Shown here: positions 18,441-27,410 of the stretch, piece by piece
How the letters are laid out: every line of letters begins with the position of its first letter
Numbering within the stretch: position 1 is the stretch's first letter
Source of the DNA: Bog-473 sp963834405
Lineage (GTDB): Bacteria; Actinomycetota; Acidimicrobiia; Acidimicrobiales; RAAP-2
DNA: 64,000 bases
Direction of reading: 5' to 3'
Assembly (NCBI GenBank): GCA_963834405.1
Contig: CAWIBX010000007.1
Location: forward strand, 620,001-684,000
The notes under the pieces: generated by a model
Database searches by the model: none
Seen by the model: only the letters and a program-made list of their open reading frames with translations
What the model was told of the DNA's origin: nothing
Made by a program: the position numbers and the translations under genes

Positions 18441-19198
18441 ACGACGCCTTCGGCCAGGCCCAGTGCGTCGTCGTGCTGGGGGGCACCTCGGACATCGCGG
18501 GCGCACTGGTCCGGATGCTGGGCGGTCGGCGGTGCCGCTCCCTCGTCCTGGCCGGCCGGGATGCAGCAGCCCTGGAACGCAGAGCCGACTCGCTTCGTCC
18601 CGCGGTCGCCCGGGTCGAATCCGTGCCCTTCGACGCGGCGGACCCGGCGAACGCCGAGAAGACAGTCTCCGCGTGCTTCGAGGCCGCTGGCGAAACCGTG
18701 GACCTGGTGCTCATGGCCGTCGGTGAACTTGGAGACGCCGAGCAGGACGGGGAGAACCCCGAGCGGGTGGCCCAGCTGCTGACGGTCAACGCGACCTGGC
18801 CAGCCGCGGCGCTCAGCGCGGTGGCCGCCCGCATGCGGTCGCAGGGCCACGGGCGGATCGTCGTGCTCTCGTCGGTCGCGGGATACCGGGTGCGCCGGGC
18901 CAATTTCGTCTACGGCGCGGCCAAGGCCGGGCTCGATGGCTTTGCCCTGGGACTGGCGGAGGCGCTACGCGAATCGGGGGTGAGCGTGCACGTCGTGCGG
19001 CCCGGCTTCGTCCATACGAAGATGACGGAGGGCCGGCCCGCCGCACCCTTCGCGGTGGACCCCGACCGGGTCGCCGACGACATCCTGCGCGGGATCGCAC
19101 GTAGGCAGACCGTGATCTGGTCGCCACCGTTCCTCCGGTGGGTCTTCATCGGTCTCCGCCTGTTGCCGCAGTCCCTGTGGCGGCGTCTCCCCGGCTGA
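18437..19198 (+). CDS. dprE2: Decaprenylphosphoryl-2-keto-beta-D-erythro-pentose reductase (DprE2)
   Basis: Short-chain dehydrogenase of 253 residues that reduces the keto intermediate made by DprE1. It shows an N-terminal Rossmann GGTSDIAGA, NAT at the catalytic Asn strand, Ser in VLSSVAG, the YGAAK catalytic Tyr/Lys and PGFVHTKMT. A hydrophobic C-terminal tail is typical of DprE2. The ATGA overlap with dprE1 shows co-translation. Pathway assignment rests on the pair. Confidence 0.92.
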   Translation: MNDAFGQAQCVVVLGGTSDIAGALVRMLGGRRCRSLVLAGRDAAALERRADSLRPAVARVESVPFDAADPANAEKTVSACFEAAGETVDLVLMAVGELGDAEQDGENPERVAQLLTVNATWPAAALSAVAARMRSQGHGRIVVLSSVAGYRVRRANFVYGAAKAGLDGFALGLAEALRESGVSVHVVRPGFVHTKMTEGRPAAPFAVDPDRVADDILRGIARRQTVIWSPPFLRWVFIGLRLLPQSLWRRLPG

Positions 19199-19199
19199 C

Positions 19200-19224
19200 G
19201 CCGGGCGCCTGACGGGCGTCCGGC
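19200..19224. terminator. Shared terminator hairpin
   Basis: Arms gccgggcgcc and ggcgtccggc pair over 10 bp (one G-T) around a 5-nt loop. It lies between the dprE2 stop and the convergent small hydrophobic gene and could serve both. Confidence 0.5.
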
Positions 19225-19230
19225 TCCGAG

Positions 19231-19387
19231 CTACCAACGATAGAAAGCGGTGACGCCCGGCACCCTCGCCGCGGCCGACGGCAAACCCCACCAGCCACAG
19301 GAGGAGGAAGATCACCGCGAGAATCCACAAAAAGTGGAGCGCGAACCCCGCACCGAAGAAGATCAGTAATGCAAGTAATAGCAACAT
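19231..19387 (-). pseudogene. Small hydrophobic protein (lmo0937-like), apparent frameshift
   Basis: About 50 residues: MLLLLALLIFFGAGFALHFL then a second membrane span ending LWLVGFAVGRG. Small two-span proteins of this kind usually end in an aromatic RWYRW-like tail. That tail (AFYRW then TAG at 19231) is present but one phase off, just after GRGEGAG. The annotated frame instead runs on antisense through dprE2. A single-base indel near 19245-19255 explains both facts. Function unknown; often stress-associated. Confidence 0.55.
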
Positions 19388-19526
19388 GCAAACGCCGTTC
19401 CCCACGCGCAAACGCAGTCAACGTCCGTGACGGATCGTTGCGTGCCGACGCGTTACCACGAGCCGTTTGATGAAGAGGACTCGGGTAGGGACCGCTGGAG
19501 AAACGAATTCGAACAAGGAGCCGGAG

Positions 19527-19943
19527 ATGACAGCAGTACGAGACATCATGACGCAGGGTGTCGAATATCTGAAGACCACAGAGTCGGCGACCGATGCGGC
19601 CGAACGCTTTGCCCAGCCGGACATCGGTGCTGTGCCCGTCTGTGACCCCGACGGGCACCTGGCGAGCATGGTCACGGACCGGGACATCGTTGTGAAGGTC
19701 GTGGCGCGGGGAAAGAACCCGTCGAAGATGCTCCTGGGCGAAATCGCCGACCAGGCGGAGGTCGTGACCATCGGCGCCGATGACGCCGTCGAAGAGGCGC
19801 TCGAGGTCATGAAGCACCACAAGGTGCGGCGCCTGCCCGTCATGGACGGCAACGAGGTGGTCGGCGTGATCAGTCAGGGAGACCTCGCCCGCAGCGTGCC
19901 CCGCGAGCAGGCCGGAGACCTCGTGGCGAGGGTCAGTACCTGA
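19527..19943 (+). CDS. CBS-domain pair protein
   Basis: 138-residue cytosolic protein made of two tandem CBS motifs: TAVRDIMTQGVEYLKTTESA with DIGAVPVCD, TDRDIVVK, then VRRLPVMDG and GVISQGDLAR. CBS pairs bind adenosine nucleotides and act as energy sensors. The start at 19527 follows AAGGAG; the frame is open further upstream without a better site. It is convergent with the antiporter. Partner unknown. Confidence 0.88.
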   Translation: MTAVRDIMTQGVEYLKTTESATDAAERFAQPDIGAVPVCDPDGHLASMVTDRDIVVKVVARGKNPSKMLLGEIADQAEVVTIGADDAVEEALEVMKHHKVRRLPVMDGNEVVGVISQGDLARSVPREQAGDLVARVST

Positions 19944-19960
19944 TCCTCGGAGACGTGTGT

Positions 19961-21214
19961 TCATTCCTCTCCCGGCTGCGGTGGTGGGGGCGATGACCGA
20001 TTGACCGCTTCACCTGTTGCGCGCTGGTCGGCCGGCACAGTCCAGGGACGCAGCACGAGCGCGATGGGCGGAAAGATGAGTACCGATAGCAGTGCGGCGC
20101 CGATGAGCGCTGCGGCCGTCACTTGGCTCAGAAGATTGAGAGACAGTCCGATCTCCGCGACCACCACGGGAAACGTGAGTGTGGCCGCCTGAAGGAAACC
20201 CACCGCGATGGCCGGCCTCGTCCCGAGGCGACGGCGATAGAGCAGCGCAGGAGTGCCGCGGACGACCAAGATGGCTATGACAAGGAGCGGAACGAGTTCG
20301 AGCGCCGAGGAGTGTCTGAAGAGCGCGTCGACGTTGAAATGAACGCCTGTCACCACGAAGAACACCGGAATCAAGAACCCGAAACCGATGGCATCGAGCT
20401 TGGCGTGGAACACCTCAATGTTCGGGCGGTCATCGCGGTCGGCGACGCGCAGTACGACACCTGCGACGAACGCCCCGAGCAAAGAGTCGACTCCGAACCC
20501 ATGGGCCAGTCCGGCGAAGATCAACAGCATCACGAAGGCGCCGCGGACCCGCAGCTGGGAGGTCGAATCGTCATGTGCTCTGAGGACCCGGGCCATCCTT
20601 CCCGATCGCCAGAGGGCATAGAGTCCGATACCCGTCAGCACAGCCGCGACACCCATGATCACCACATAGAGGATTTGCTCTGGCGTCGACTTGGCATCAG
20701 CCGAGAAGAGAATTGTGAGCAGAAGCAGGGACGCGAATTCTCCGACGCTGCCCGCCAAGACCGTCAGTTGGCCGAATTCGGTATTGATCTCTCCCGCGTC
20801 ACGAATGACCGGCACCAAGATGCCCAACGAGCTCGAGGTGAGGGAAAGCGCGATGAGGCGCAGATCCGCTGAACCCGTCGCGAGCGACGTGAGCCCGAGA
20901 GCGACCGGGAATGCCACGGCGATCGAAATCACGTAGGCGAGGCTGGTCTCACGAATCATCGGATCCGAAAAGTGCTTCGGATCGATGTCCTGACCCGCCA
21001 AGAAGAGCAGGAATCCGAGTCCCATCAGGTAGAGCAACTCGACGGCACCCTGCGGCTTGACCCACCCAAGGCCCTGCGGCCCCACCGCCAGTCCTAGGAG
21101 AACTTCGAGCACCACAACCGGCAGGAGCCTTCGTGGCACGAGTCCGGCCAACAACGGTGCCACGAACGCAACGACCGCGACCACCAAGAGTCCGGTGAAG
21201 TCGAACGTGACCAT
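19961..21214 (-). CDS. Cation/proton antiporter (CPA2/Kef-type)
   Basis: Integral membrane antiporter of 417 residues with about 12 hydrophobic segments. Family features are LLGLAVGPQGLGW, LFLAGQDIDP, the paired-helix SLTSSSLGILVPVIRD and GVDSLLGAFVAGVVLR. There is no C-terminal KTN/RCK domain, only a short polar Pro-rich tail. Exchanges Na+ or K+ for protons by family inference. It is convergent with the CBS gene; the promoter would lie in 21215-21435. Confidence 0.88.
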   Translation of the reverse strand: MVTFDFTGLLVVAVVAFVAPLLAGLVPRRLLPVVVLEVLLGLAVGPQGLGWVKPQGAVELLYLMGLGFLLFLAGQDIDPKHFSDPMIRETSLAYVISIAVAFPVALGLTSLATGSADLRLIALSLTSSSLGILVPVIRDAGEINTEFGQLTVLAGSVGEFASLLLLTILFSADAKSTPEQILYVVIMGVAAVLTGIGLYALWRSGRMARVLRAHDDSTSQLRVRGAFVMLLIFAGLAHGFGVDSLLGAFVAGVVLRVADRDDRPNIEVFHAKLDAIGFGFLIPVFFVVTGVHFNVDALFRHSSALELVPLLVIAILVVRGTPALLYRRRLGTRPAIAVGFLQAATLTFPVVVAEIGLSLNLLSQVTAAALIGAALLSVLIFPPIALVLRPWTVPADQRATGEAVNRSSPPPPQPGEE

Positions 21215-21254
21215 TCAGATGCAGGTGGTGTCAGACGGTGAGCCCATTACAGAC

Positions 21255-21274
21255 GTGATCACTTTAGGGATCAC
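21255..21274. promoter_or_regulatory. Inverted repeat, possible operator
   Basis: gtgatc and gatcac flank 8 nt in the divergent intergenic region between the antiporter and the reductase. Perfect 6-bp arms suggest a dimeric regulator site; no regulator gene is adjacent. Confidence 0.35.
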
Positions 21275-21345
21275 GCATGTGCTCAGCGTGGACGGTCCTG
21301 ACCCCGTTCGGGTCTGCTCTTTCCGTAGGAACGTACCCCCTTGGC

Positions 21346-21359
21346 AGAGCGGTCTACTA
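21346..21359. repeat. Copy of the island-associated TCTACTA site
   Basis: agagcggtctacta is identical to 14 nt of the inverted-repeat site found beside the tRNA-Gly fragments at 47.5 and 52.4 kb. The left arm is incomplete (gcaga). It lies about 77 bp upstream of the reductase start and has no tRNA fragment. Confidence 0.4.
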
Positions 21360-21435
21360 TCCGCCAGCACCGAGTCCTCCAGCACGGGTGGCGGAGTTTC
21401 TGGGTGCCGTGGGCGATCCTCGCCGAAGGGGAAAT

Positions 21436-22359
21436 ATGAAGGTTGCGATAGTGGGAGCGGGTGCGATGGGCTCGGTCTATGCGGGCTTACTGGCCAAGGC
21501 GGGGCACGAGGTATGGGCCATCGACATCTGGCAGGAGCACCTCGACGCCATCGCCACTTCGGGACTCGCGGTCTCAGGGGCGAGCGGCAACTATGTCGTT
21601 GAGGGCATCCATGTGGGACGGACGCCCTGGGAGGCGGCTCCGTGCGACGTGTGGGTCATCGCCACCAAGGCGGCGGCCGTCGACGGCGTGGCCGAAGAGA
21701 TCGCTCCCTTGCTTGAGCCCGGAAACGTGGTGATGGCCTTCCAGAACGGTCTCGGAGCCGGGGAGCGCGTCGCTCGGTACATCCCCGAGAGCCACATCCT
21801 GATCGGGATCGCCGAGGGATTCGGCTCATCCATCCCAGAACCGGGCCATGTCCATCATGAGGGCATGCGGCTCATCCGGATCGGAGAAATGGACGGCGGC
21901 ATGACCGAGCGCGTCCAGCGCGTCGAGCGACTCTGGAACGACGCCGGATTTAACGTCCGCGCGTTTGCAACAGTGAATGTGATGATTTGGGAGAAGTTTC
22001 TCTGCAACGTCACCCTCAGCGCGCCGTGTGCGGTGTTCGACGTCACCGTGGGTGAGTTGATGGCGGATCCCGCGGCATGGAAGGTCGCACTCGGATGCAC
22101 AGCCGAGGCCTACGAGCTCGGCATCGCCAAGGGTGTCGAGTTCCCGTTTGACGACCCCTTGCAGTACGTGTCCGAGTTCGCGAGGACCATTCCGAACGCC
22201 AGCCCGTCTATGCGTCTCGACCATCTCGCGCGAAGACGGTCGGAGATAGACGTCATCAACGGCCAGGTCGTGACCCTGAGCCATGAACTGGGGTTGGCGG
22301 CCCCGTACAACGAAACGCTCTGCGCCGTAGTGCGCCGGCGTGAGTCCCGCTTCGCTTGA
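21436..22359 (+). CDS. Ketopantoate reductase family protein
   Basis: 307-residue 6-phosphogluconate-dehydrogenase-like fold: N-terminal VGAGAMGSVYAGLL Rossmann loop, then KAAAV, QNGLG and the C-terminal helical domain (KFLCNVT). The family reduces 2-dehydropantoate to pantoate (PanE), but many paralogues act on other keto acids, so no symbol is given. The ATG has AAGGGG upstream. Confidence 0.85.
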   Translation: MKVAIVGAGAMGSVYAGLLAKAGHEVWAIDIWQEHLDAIATSGLAVSGASGNYVVEGIHVGRTPWEAAPCDVWVIATKAAAVDGVAEEIAPLLEPGNVVMAFQNGLGAGERVARYIPESHILIGIAEGFGSSIPEPGHVHHEGMRLIRIGEMDGGMTERVQRVERLWNDAGFNVRAFATVNVMIWEKFLCNVTLSAPCAVFDVTVGELMADPAAWKVALGCTAEAYELGIAKGVEFPFDDPLQYVSEFARTIPNASPSMRLDHLARRRSEIDVINGQVVTLSHELGLAAPYNETLCAVVRRRESRFA

Positions 22360-22524
22360 GATGGTTCCGGAGCAGCAGATCGGATTCTCGGCTCCCGCGC
22401 CGAAGATGCCACAGCGGGCCCCATGAGCCCGGTGCTTGAATCGTGCAGGACATGAGACGCTTCCTCACGCTGGCTGGGCCGACAGTTGTCGCCGCTCCCA
22501 CCTCGAAATTGAGAGAATGAGGAC

Positions 22525-23925
22525 TTGAACAGCTCCTCTGGCGCCGCCACACCCGTCGCCCCCCGGCATGACCTCGCTGCCACCACCGCCGAGCGTCGTG
22601 AGGCAGGTCGGCAGTCGCGTGTGCTCGCACCGCGCCATCGGATCGGAGAATGGGACGAAGCGGCTCGCGGACACGACGCACTCGAGACACTCGTGGCGCA
22701 GAACAGCATCCGCCTCCCCGAGCTGGTGCCGTTGCGCCACCAGCGAATGGCGCTCTCCCCGTGGAACTACTACCGGGGCGCGGCCGCGGTGATGGCCGCC
22801 GATTTGGCCTCGCGCCCGCACAGCCGGCTCGAAGTGCAGCTGTGTGGCGACGCGCACGTCCTCAACTTCGGCCTGTGGGCCACACCCGAGCGCAACCTCA
22901 ATTTCGACCTACGCGACTTCGACGAGACGCTGCCCGGACCCTTCGAATGGGATGTGGCCCGGCTAGCCGCCAGCTTGGTCGTGGCGGCGCGTGACAGCGG
23001 GGTGCGACGTGCCCGAGCCGAGACCGGCGTCACGGCGGCCGTCGAGGCCTACCGGCGCAGGATGCGGCACTACGCCTCGCTGCCCGAGATGGACATCTGG
23101 TACGACGGCATGCAGGCGGAGCGGTTCGTCGGCTACTTCGAGCCGGCCGACAGGGGACAGGTGAAGATCCAGATAGAGAAGGGAAAGGCGAAACGCACCA
23201 GCCGCGGTACCTTCGCCAAGCTGACCACCATGACGCGCGGGCGGCGGCCACGTATCGCCACCGAACCGCCATTGCGGGTCACCATCGACGACGACGAGCA
23301 GGGGGACATCGTCGACCACCTGTTGGCGGGGTACCGCGAGACGCTCCAGGACGACCGCCGCGCGCTCTTCGACCGCTTCACCCCGGTGGATATGGTCCGC
23401 CAGGTGGTCGGGGTCGGCAGCGTCGGCATGGTGGTGTACCTCGTACTGTTGGCGGGCCGGTCCGGCTCGGATCCCCTGTTCCTTCAGTGCAAGCAGGCTG
23501 GGCCGTCCGTCTACGAATCGCACACCTACCCGAGCACCCTTGGTAACCACGGGGCCCGCGTCATCAGTGGCAAACGCATGGTTCAGAGCGCCACCGATAT
23601 CTTCGTCGGCTGGAGTTCAATGGGTGGACGTGACTACTACGTGCGTCAATACCGCGACATGAAGATCATCCCCAAGACCGACCTCATCGCTCCGGTGTTC
23701 GTGCCGTTCGCCACCGCCTGCGGCAACACCCTGGCGCGGGCCCATGCACGATCAGGCGACCCGGTGGCCATCGACGCCTACATGGGTAAGGGCAACAATT
23801 TCACCAGAGCGATACGCCGCTTCGCCTTGCGCTATGCCGATCAGAACGACCGTGATCACGCTCGGCTGGTGTCTGCCATCCGGCGCGGCTTGGTCGAGGG
23901 CGACATCAAAGAAGTGATGCCCTAG
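22525..23925 (+). CDS. DUF2252 family protein
   Basis: 466 residues with kinase-like DUF2252 signatures: LCGDAHVLNFG, NFDLRDFDETLPGPFEWDVARLA and QCKQAG, then VGWSSMGGRDYYVRQYRDMK near the C-terminus. These resemble the catalytic and Mg-binding motifs of atypical kinases. Starts with TTG preceded by gaggac. Function not established; common in actinobacteria. Confidence 0.88.
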   Translation: MNSSSGAATPVAPRHDLAATTAERREAGRQSRVLAPRHRIGEWDEAARGHDALETLVAQNSIRLPELVPLRHQRMALSPWNYYRGAAAVMAADLASRPHSRLEVQLCGDAHVLNFGLWATPERNLNFDLRDFDETLPGPFEWDVARLAASLVVAARDSGVRRARAETGVTAAVEAYRRRMRHYASLPEMDIWYDGMQAERFVGYFEPADRGQVKIQIEKGKAKRTSRGTFAKLTTMTRGRRPRIATEPPLRVTIDDDEQGDIVDHLLAGYRETLQDDRRALFDRFTPVDMVRQVVGVGSVGMVVYLVLLAGRSGSDPLFLQCKQAGPSVYESHTYPSTLGNHGARVISGKRMVQSATDIFVGWSSMGGRDYYVRQYRDMKIIPKTDLIAPVFVPFATACGNTLARAHARSGDPVAIDAYMGKGNNFTRAIRRFALRYADQNDRDHARLVSAIRRGLVEGDIKEVMP

Positions 23926-24206
23926 TCTTGCAACTTGCTTAGGTATGGGGCGCCTCAGAACCTCGGTACGGAGGAGTACCGCCCTGTGATCCGATGGCTG
24001 TCCTGACATTCAGCGGACATAGTTCTCCCAAAGAGCTCAGCTCCAAGGGCGACTCGAGCACGTCTCTGTAGAACCGATCGTGGGCCCGCACTGTCAGCAG
24101 GAAGTCCAAGGTGTCGCTTCTAGGCCTGACCGACGAGCCTCTCTGCAACTTCGAACGACTGGGTCGGTAGGATCGAAAGGATTCCCTCGGTGACACGGAG
24201 GATCTG

Positions 24207-25766
24207 ATGACCACGTTGATGACGATGGAGCACGCGGGTGACAGCGGGGCCGCGGTTGCTGAGGCCAACTACAGCCAGCGGTGGTGGATCCTCGCTGTCC
24301 TAGGGATCGCCCAGTTGATGGTCATCCTCGACGGCACCATCGTGAACATCGCCCTGCCCACCGCTCAGCACGATCTACATTTCTCCAACGCCGATCGTCA
24401 GTGGATTGTCACCGCGTATGCACTCGCCTTCGGAAGCCTGCTCCTGCTCGGCGGTCGTATCGGGGACATGGTAGGACGCAAGCGTGCGCTTATTGTCGGC
24501 TTGGTCGGTTTCGCAGCGGCCTCAGCCATCGGTGGTGCCTCGGTCAATTTCGCGATGCTCGTCATCGCTCGCACGATCCAGGGTGCATTCGGAGCCCTGC
24601 TTGCCCCCTCGGTGCTCGCCCTCTTGACCACCACTTTCACTGATCCGGACGAGCGTGGGAGGGCCTTTGGGATCTACGGGGCCATCGCCGGCGCTGGTGG
24701 CGCGCTGGGGCTCCTTCTCGGCGGCATCCTCACCTCCTACGCCTCATGGCGATGGACGCTCTTCGTCAACCTCGTGTTTGCCGCGATCGCCATCATCGGC
24801 GCCCTGCTCTGGTTGAAGACGGACGAGGGCGTCGACCACGATCCGCTGGACCTGCCGGGCCTCTTCCTGGTGGCGGGCGGTCTCTTCTGCCTCGTCTTCG
24901 GGTTCTCGCACGCGGACACCACGGCGTGGAAGAACCCCTTCACCATTGGCTTCCTCGTGGCCGGGGTGATTCTCCTCTCTGGGTTCGCGTATTACGAGAC
25001 CAGGGCGAGGTACCCACTGCTCCCACCGCGGGTGCTGCTCAGCCGAACGCGGGGCGGATCTGTGCTGACGATGCTGTTCGCCAGCGTAGGGATCTTCGGT
25101 GTTTTCCTGTTCTTGACCTACTACCTGCAGGGCACGCTGGCGTTCAGCCCCGTGAAGACCGGCGTTGCGTTCCTCCCCCTGGTGGCTGCATTGGCCGCGG
25201 TGGCCCAGATCTCCAATCGCGTCCTGCTGCCGCGGTTCGGACCGAAGCCGATTGTGCCCATCGGGTTGCTCGTGTCTGCTGCAGCGATGTTCGGACTCCA
25301 CCTGGTCGGGTTGCACTCCTCTTACGCCTCCCACGTGCTTCCTTATCTTCTGTTGCTCGGGGTCGGGTTCGGACTGAGCGTCGCTCCCGCGTTCAGCACA
25401 GGAACTCTCGGATTGGCGCCGCAAGATGCCGGCGTGGGATCCGCCACCCTCAACACGGCCCAGCAAGTTGGGGGCTCTCTGGGCACGTCCCTGCTCAACA
25501 CGGTGGCCGCCGGTGCTGCCACGTCCTTCTTGGTCGGCCGGGCCGTGTCTCCGGCAAATCTCCAGGCCGCTCTCGTCCATTCCTACACGACTGTGTTCCT
25601 GTGGTCCTCGGTGATCTTCGTGGCTGGAGCCGTCGTTGCCGGCTTGGTGCTCCAACGTGGCGACCTGAAGTCGCTGGCGTCGGTACAACCCATCGCGACG
25701 GACGAAACGGGATTCAAAGAAGCGCCTCGAATCCACGTCTGTCGCGTGCGGATAGCTTGCCGGTAG
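24207..25766 (+). CDS. MFS transporter, DHA2 (EmrB/QacA family)
   Basis: 519 residues, 14 predicted membrane segments. DHA2 signatures: LDGTIVNIALPTAQ in TM1, GGRIGDMVGRKRAL (motif A) and GAIAGAGGALGLLLGG (motif C). Likely a proton-driven multidrug or metabolite exporter. The ATG follows ggaggat. The DNA ligase gene starts 24 nt after the stop. Confidence 0.93.
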   Translation: MTTLMTMEHAGDSGAAVAEANYSQRWWILAVLGIAQLMVILDGTIVNIALPTAQHDLHFSNADRQWIVTAYALAFGSLLLLGGRIGDMVGRKRALIVGLVGFAAASAIGGASVNFAMLVIARTIQGAFGALLAPSVLALLTTTFTDPDERGRAFGIYGAIAGAGGALGLLLGGILTSYASWRWTLFVNLVFAAIAIIGALLWLKTDEGVDHDPLDLPGLFLVAGGLFCLVFGFSHADTTAWKNPFTIGFLVAGVILLSGFAYYETRARYPLLPPRVLLSRTRGGSVLTMLFASVGIFGVFLFLTYYLQGTLAFSPVKTGVAFLPLVAALAAVAQISNRVLLPRFGPKPIVPIGLLVSAAAMFGLHLVGLHSSYASHVLPYLLLLGVGFGLSVAPAFSTGTLGLAPQDAGVGSATLNTAQQVGGSLGTSLLNTVAAGAATSFLVGRAVSPANLQAALVHSYTTVFLWSSVIFVAGAVVAGLVLQRGDLKSLASVQPIATDETGFKEAPRIHVCRVRIACR

Positions 25767-25790
25767 AGGTGGCTTCAAAGGAATCGGCAC

Positions 25791-26801
25791 GTGCGTCAGA
25801 GTGACGGCCCGCTTGGCCGGTTGTCCCCGGCCGCCAGGCAGCGACTGATCCCGACCGCCCCACCTGCGTGGGTGCAGCCGATGTTGGCCACCCTCACCAA
25901 GAAACGTTTCTCGGACCCCGCCTGGATCTTCGAGCGCAAGCTCGACGGAGAGCGCTGCCTCGCCTTCCGCGCCGGCAAGGAGGTGCGCCTCTTGTCGCGC
26001 AATCGGAATGCGCTCAACAACCACTATCCCGAGATAGCCGACGCCCTGACCGGCCAAGCGGGCCCGAATCTGGTGTTGGACGGAGAGATCGTGGCCTTTT
26101 CGGGTGGTGAGACTGACTTTTCGCGGCTGCAACGTCGCATAGAGGTTGGCGATCCGACGCGGGCGCGTCGGACGGGAATCGCCATCTTCTACTACCTGTT
26201 CGACATCGTGTACCTTGACGGCTTCGACCTGACGGCCCTCGCCCTACGGGATCGCAAACGTCTCCTTCGGAATGCGGTCTCGTTCGGGGGCCCGTTGCGC
26301 TACACGCCTCATCGCAACACGACCGGCGAAACGTACTACGAGCACGCCTGCCGAAACGGCTGGGAGGGCGTGATGGCCAAACGGGCCGATGGCCCCTATG
26401 TCCACAAGCGGTCGACCGATTGGCTGAAGTTCAAGTGCCAGCAGGGCCAGGAGCTCGTGATCGGCGGCTTCACGGAGCCGAAGAACACTCGGGAGGGCTT
26501 CGGGGCACTCCTTCTCGGCTACAACCGAGGCGACGACTTCGTATACGCCGGCAAGGTCGGAACCGGCTTCGACCAACGGACCCTGTCGGGCCTGCGCCTT
26601 CGCCTCGACGCCCTCGAGATCGACCGGCCCTCCTTCACTGCCGGAGATCCCCCTCGTATCGCCCACTGGGTGCGTCCCGAGCTGGTAGTCGAGGTTCGCT
26701 TCAGCCAGTGGACGCCCGACGGCCGGCTTCGTCACCCGAGCTTTCTCGGCGTCCGCGACGACAAGGAAGCGCGGGATGTCGTCCGCGAGGAGGCCCTGTG
26801 A
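25791..26801 (+). CDS. Stand-alone ATP-dependent DNA ligase (LigD/LigC ligase domain)
   Basis: 336 residues containing adenylation and OB domains only. The nucleotidyl Lys is Lys-50 in FERKLDGER (motif I); LDGEIV (motif III), EGVMAKR (motif IV) and LKFKC (motif V) follow. In actinobacteria such ligases act in end-joining or base-excision repair. No Ku, polymerase or nuclease domain is near. GTG start. Confidence 0.9.
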   Translation: MRQSDGPLGRLSPAARQRLIPTAPPAWVQPMLATLTKKRFSDPAWIFERKLDGERCLAFRAGKEVRLLSRNRNALNNHYPEIADALTGQAGPNLVLDGEIVAFSGGETDFSRLQRRIEVGDPTRARRTGIAIFYYLFDIVYLDGFDLTALALRDRKRLLRNAVSFGGPLRYTPHRNTTGETYYEHACRNGWEGVMAKRADGPYVHKRSTDWLKFKCQQGQELVIGGFTEPKNTREGFGALLLGYNRGDDFVYAGKVGTGFDQRTLSGLRLRLDALEIDRPSFTAGDPPRIAHWVRPELVVEVRFSQWTPDGRLRHPSFLGVRDDKEARDVVREEAL

Positions 26802-27114
26802 CCTTCGCCGATATGCGCAATCCATCGTCGCTCGTCGGCCGTAGAAGACACATGACCAATCGAGGTTCAACAGTTCACCCGAAGTGCGCACGACCCCTCG
26901 TGCGCGTCGCGGTTGGCGCTGTTTTTGCTATCGGGACCGCCGCAATCGGGTTCTGAACGCCACCCCTTTCGTGTGGTGGGCAACTGCACTCCAGGCCGAT
27001 AGGCGGAGCGCCTTGAGGGTCCCGACCGATTCGGCGTGCTCGGTGGTACGTCGCGGCACCCTGGTCAGTTCACTCCGCATTGCCATTCCTTCTTTCCCTC
27101 CCCCAAGGGCACCG
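26802..27114. other. 313 bp with no convincing gene
   Basis: Only a 34-codon frame (26852-26956) encoding a basic start and one membrane-like segment (VAVGAVFAIGTAAIGF) is visible. It could be the remnant of a secreted protein. No RNA gene or repeat recognised. Confidence 0.3.
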
Positions 27115-27321
27115 ATGCACCCCGAACTACTACGAGCCCTCGCCAAGGCCAGACATGAGGATCTCCTCAGCGGTCCTCATCGCCGGTCGGCAAGGATCCG
27201 ACCAGACGACCGTGCACCACGGTTCGCTCGTTCGCGACGTCGGGTAGGCCTAATGCTCATTTGGGCGGGTGCTCGCTTAATGCGTGACCTCCGAGCCGCA
27301 CTGGATCTTGCTCATGAATAG
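27115..27321 (+). CDS. Small hypothetical protein
   Basis: 68 residues: MHPELLRALAKARHEDLL, an Arg-rich middle and a hydrophobic stretch (GLMLIWAGARLM). The layout (helical start, basic linker, short amphipathic end) recurs in small actinobacterial proteins of unknown function. No Shine-Dalgarno site is evident. It ends just before the first tRNA-Gly fragment. Confidence 0.45.
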   Translation: MHPELLRALAKARHEDLLSGPHRRSARIRPDDRAPRFARSRRRVGLMLIWAGARLMRDLRAALDLAHE

Positions 27322-27338
27322 TCGGGATAGCACTCCGG

Positions 27339-27410
27339 CCGCGACCCTCACCTTGGCCAGGTGGTCTTAGCCCCTACACTCCGTTCGCCTGTAGCAGAGG
27401 TGTCTACTAC
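27339..27410 (-). repeat. tRNA-Gly 3' fragment 1 (degenerate) plus inverted repeat
   Basis: 27339-27363 matches the tRNA-Gly anticodon/T-arm segment (ccgcgaccctcaccttggc) with one mismatch beyond. At 27391-27410 gtagcaga and tctactac form the inverted-repeat site. The spacer is shorter than in the other copies and the 88-nt arm is not kept, so this looks like the oldest copy. Confidence 0.55.
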
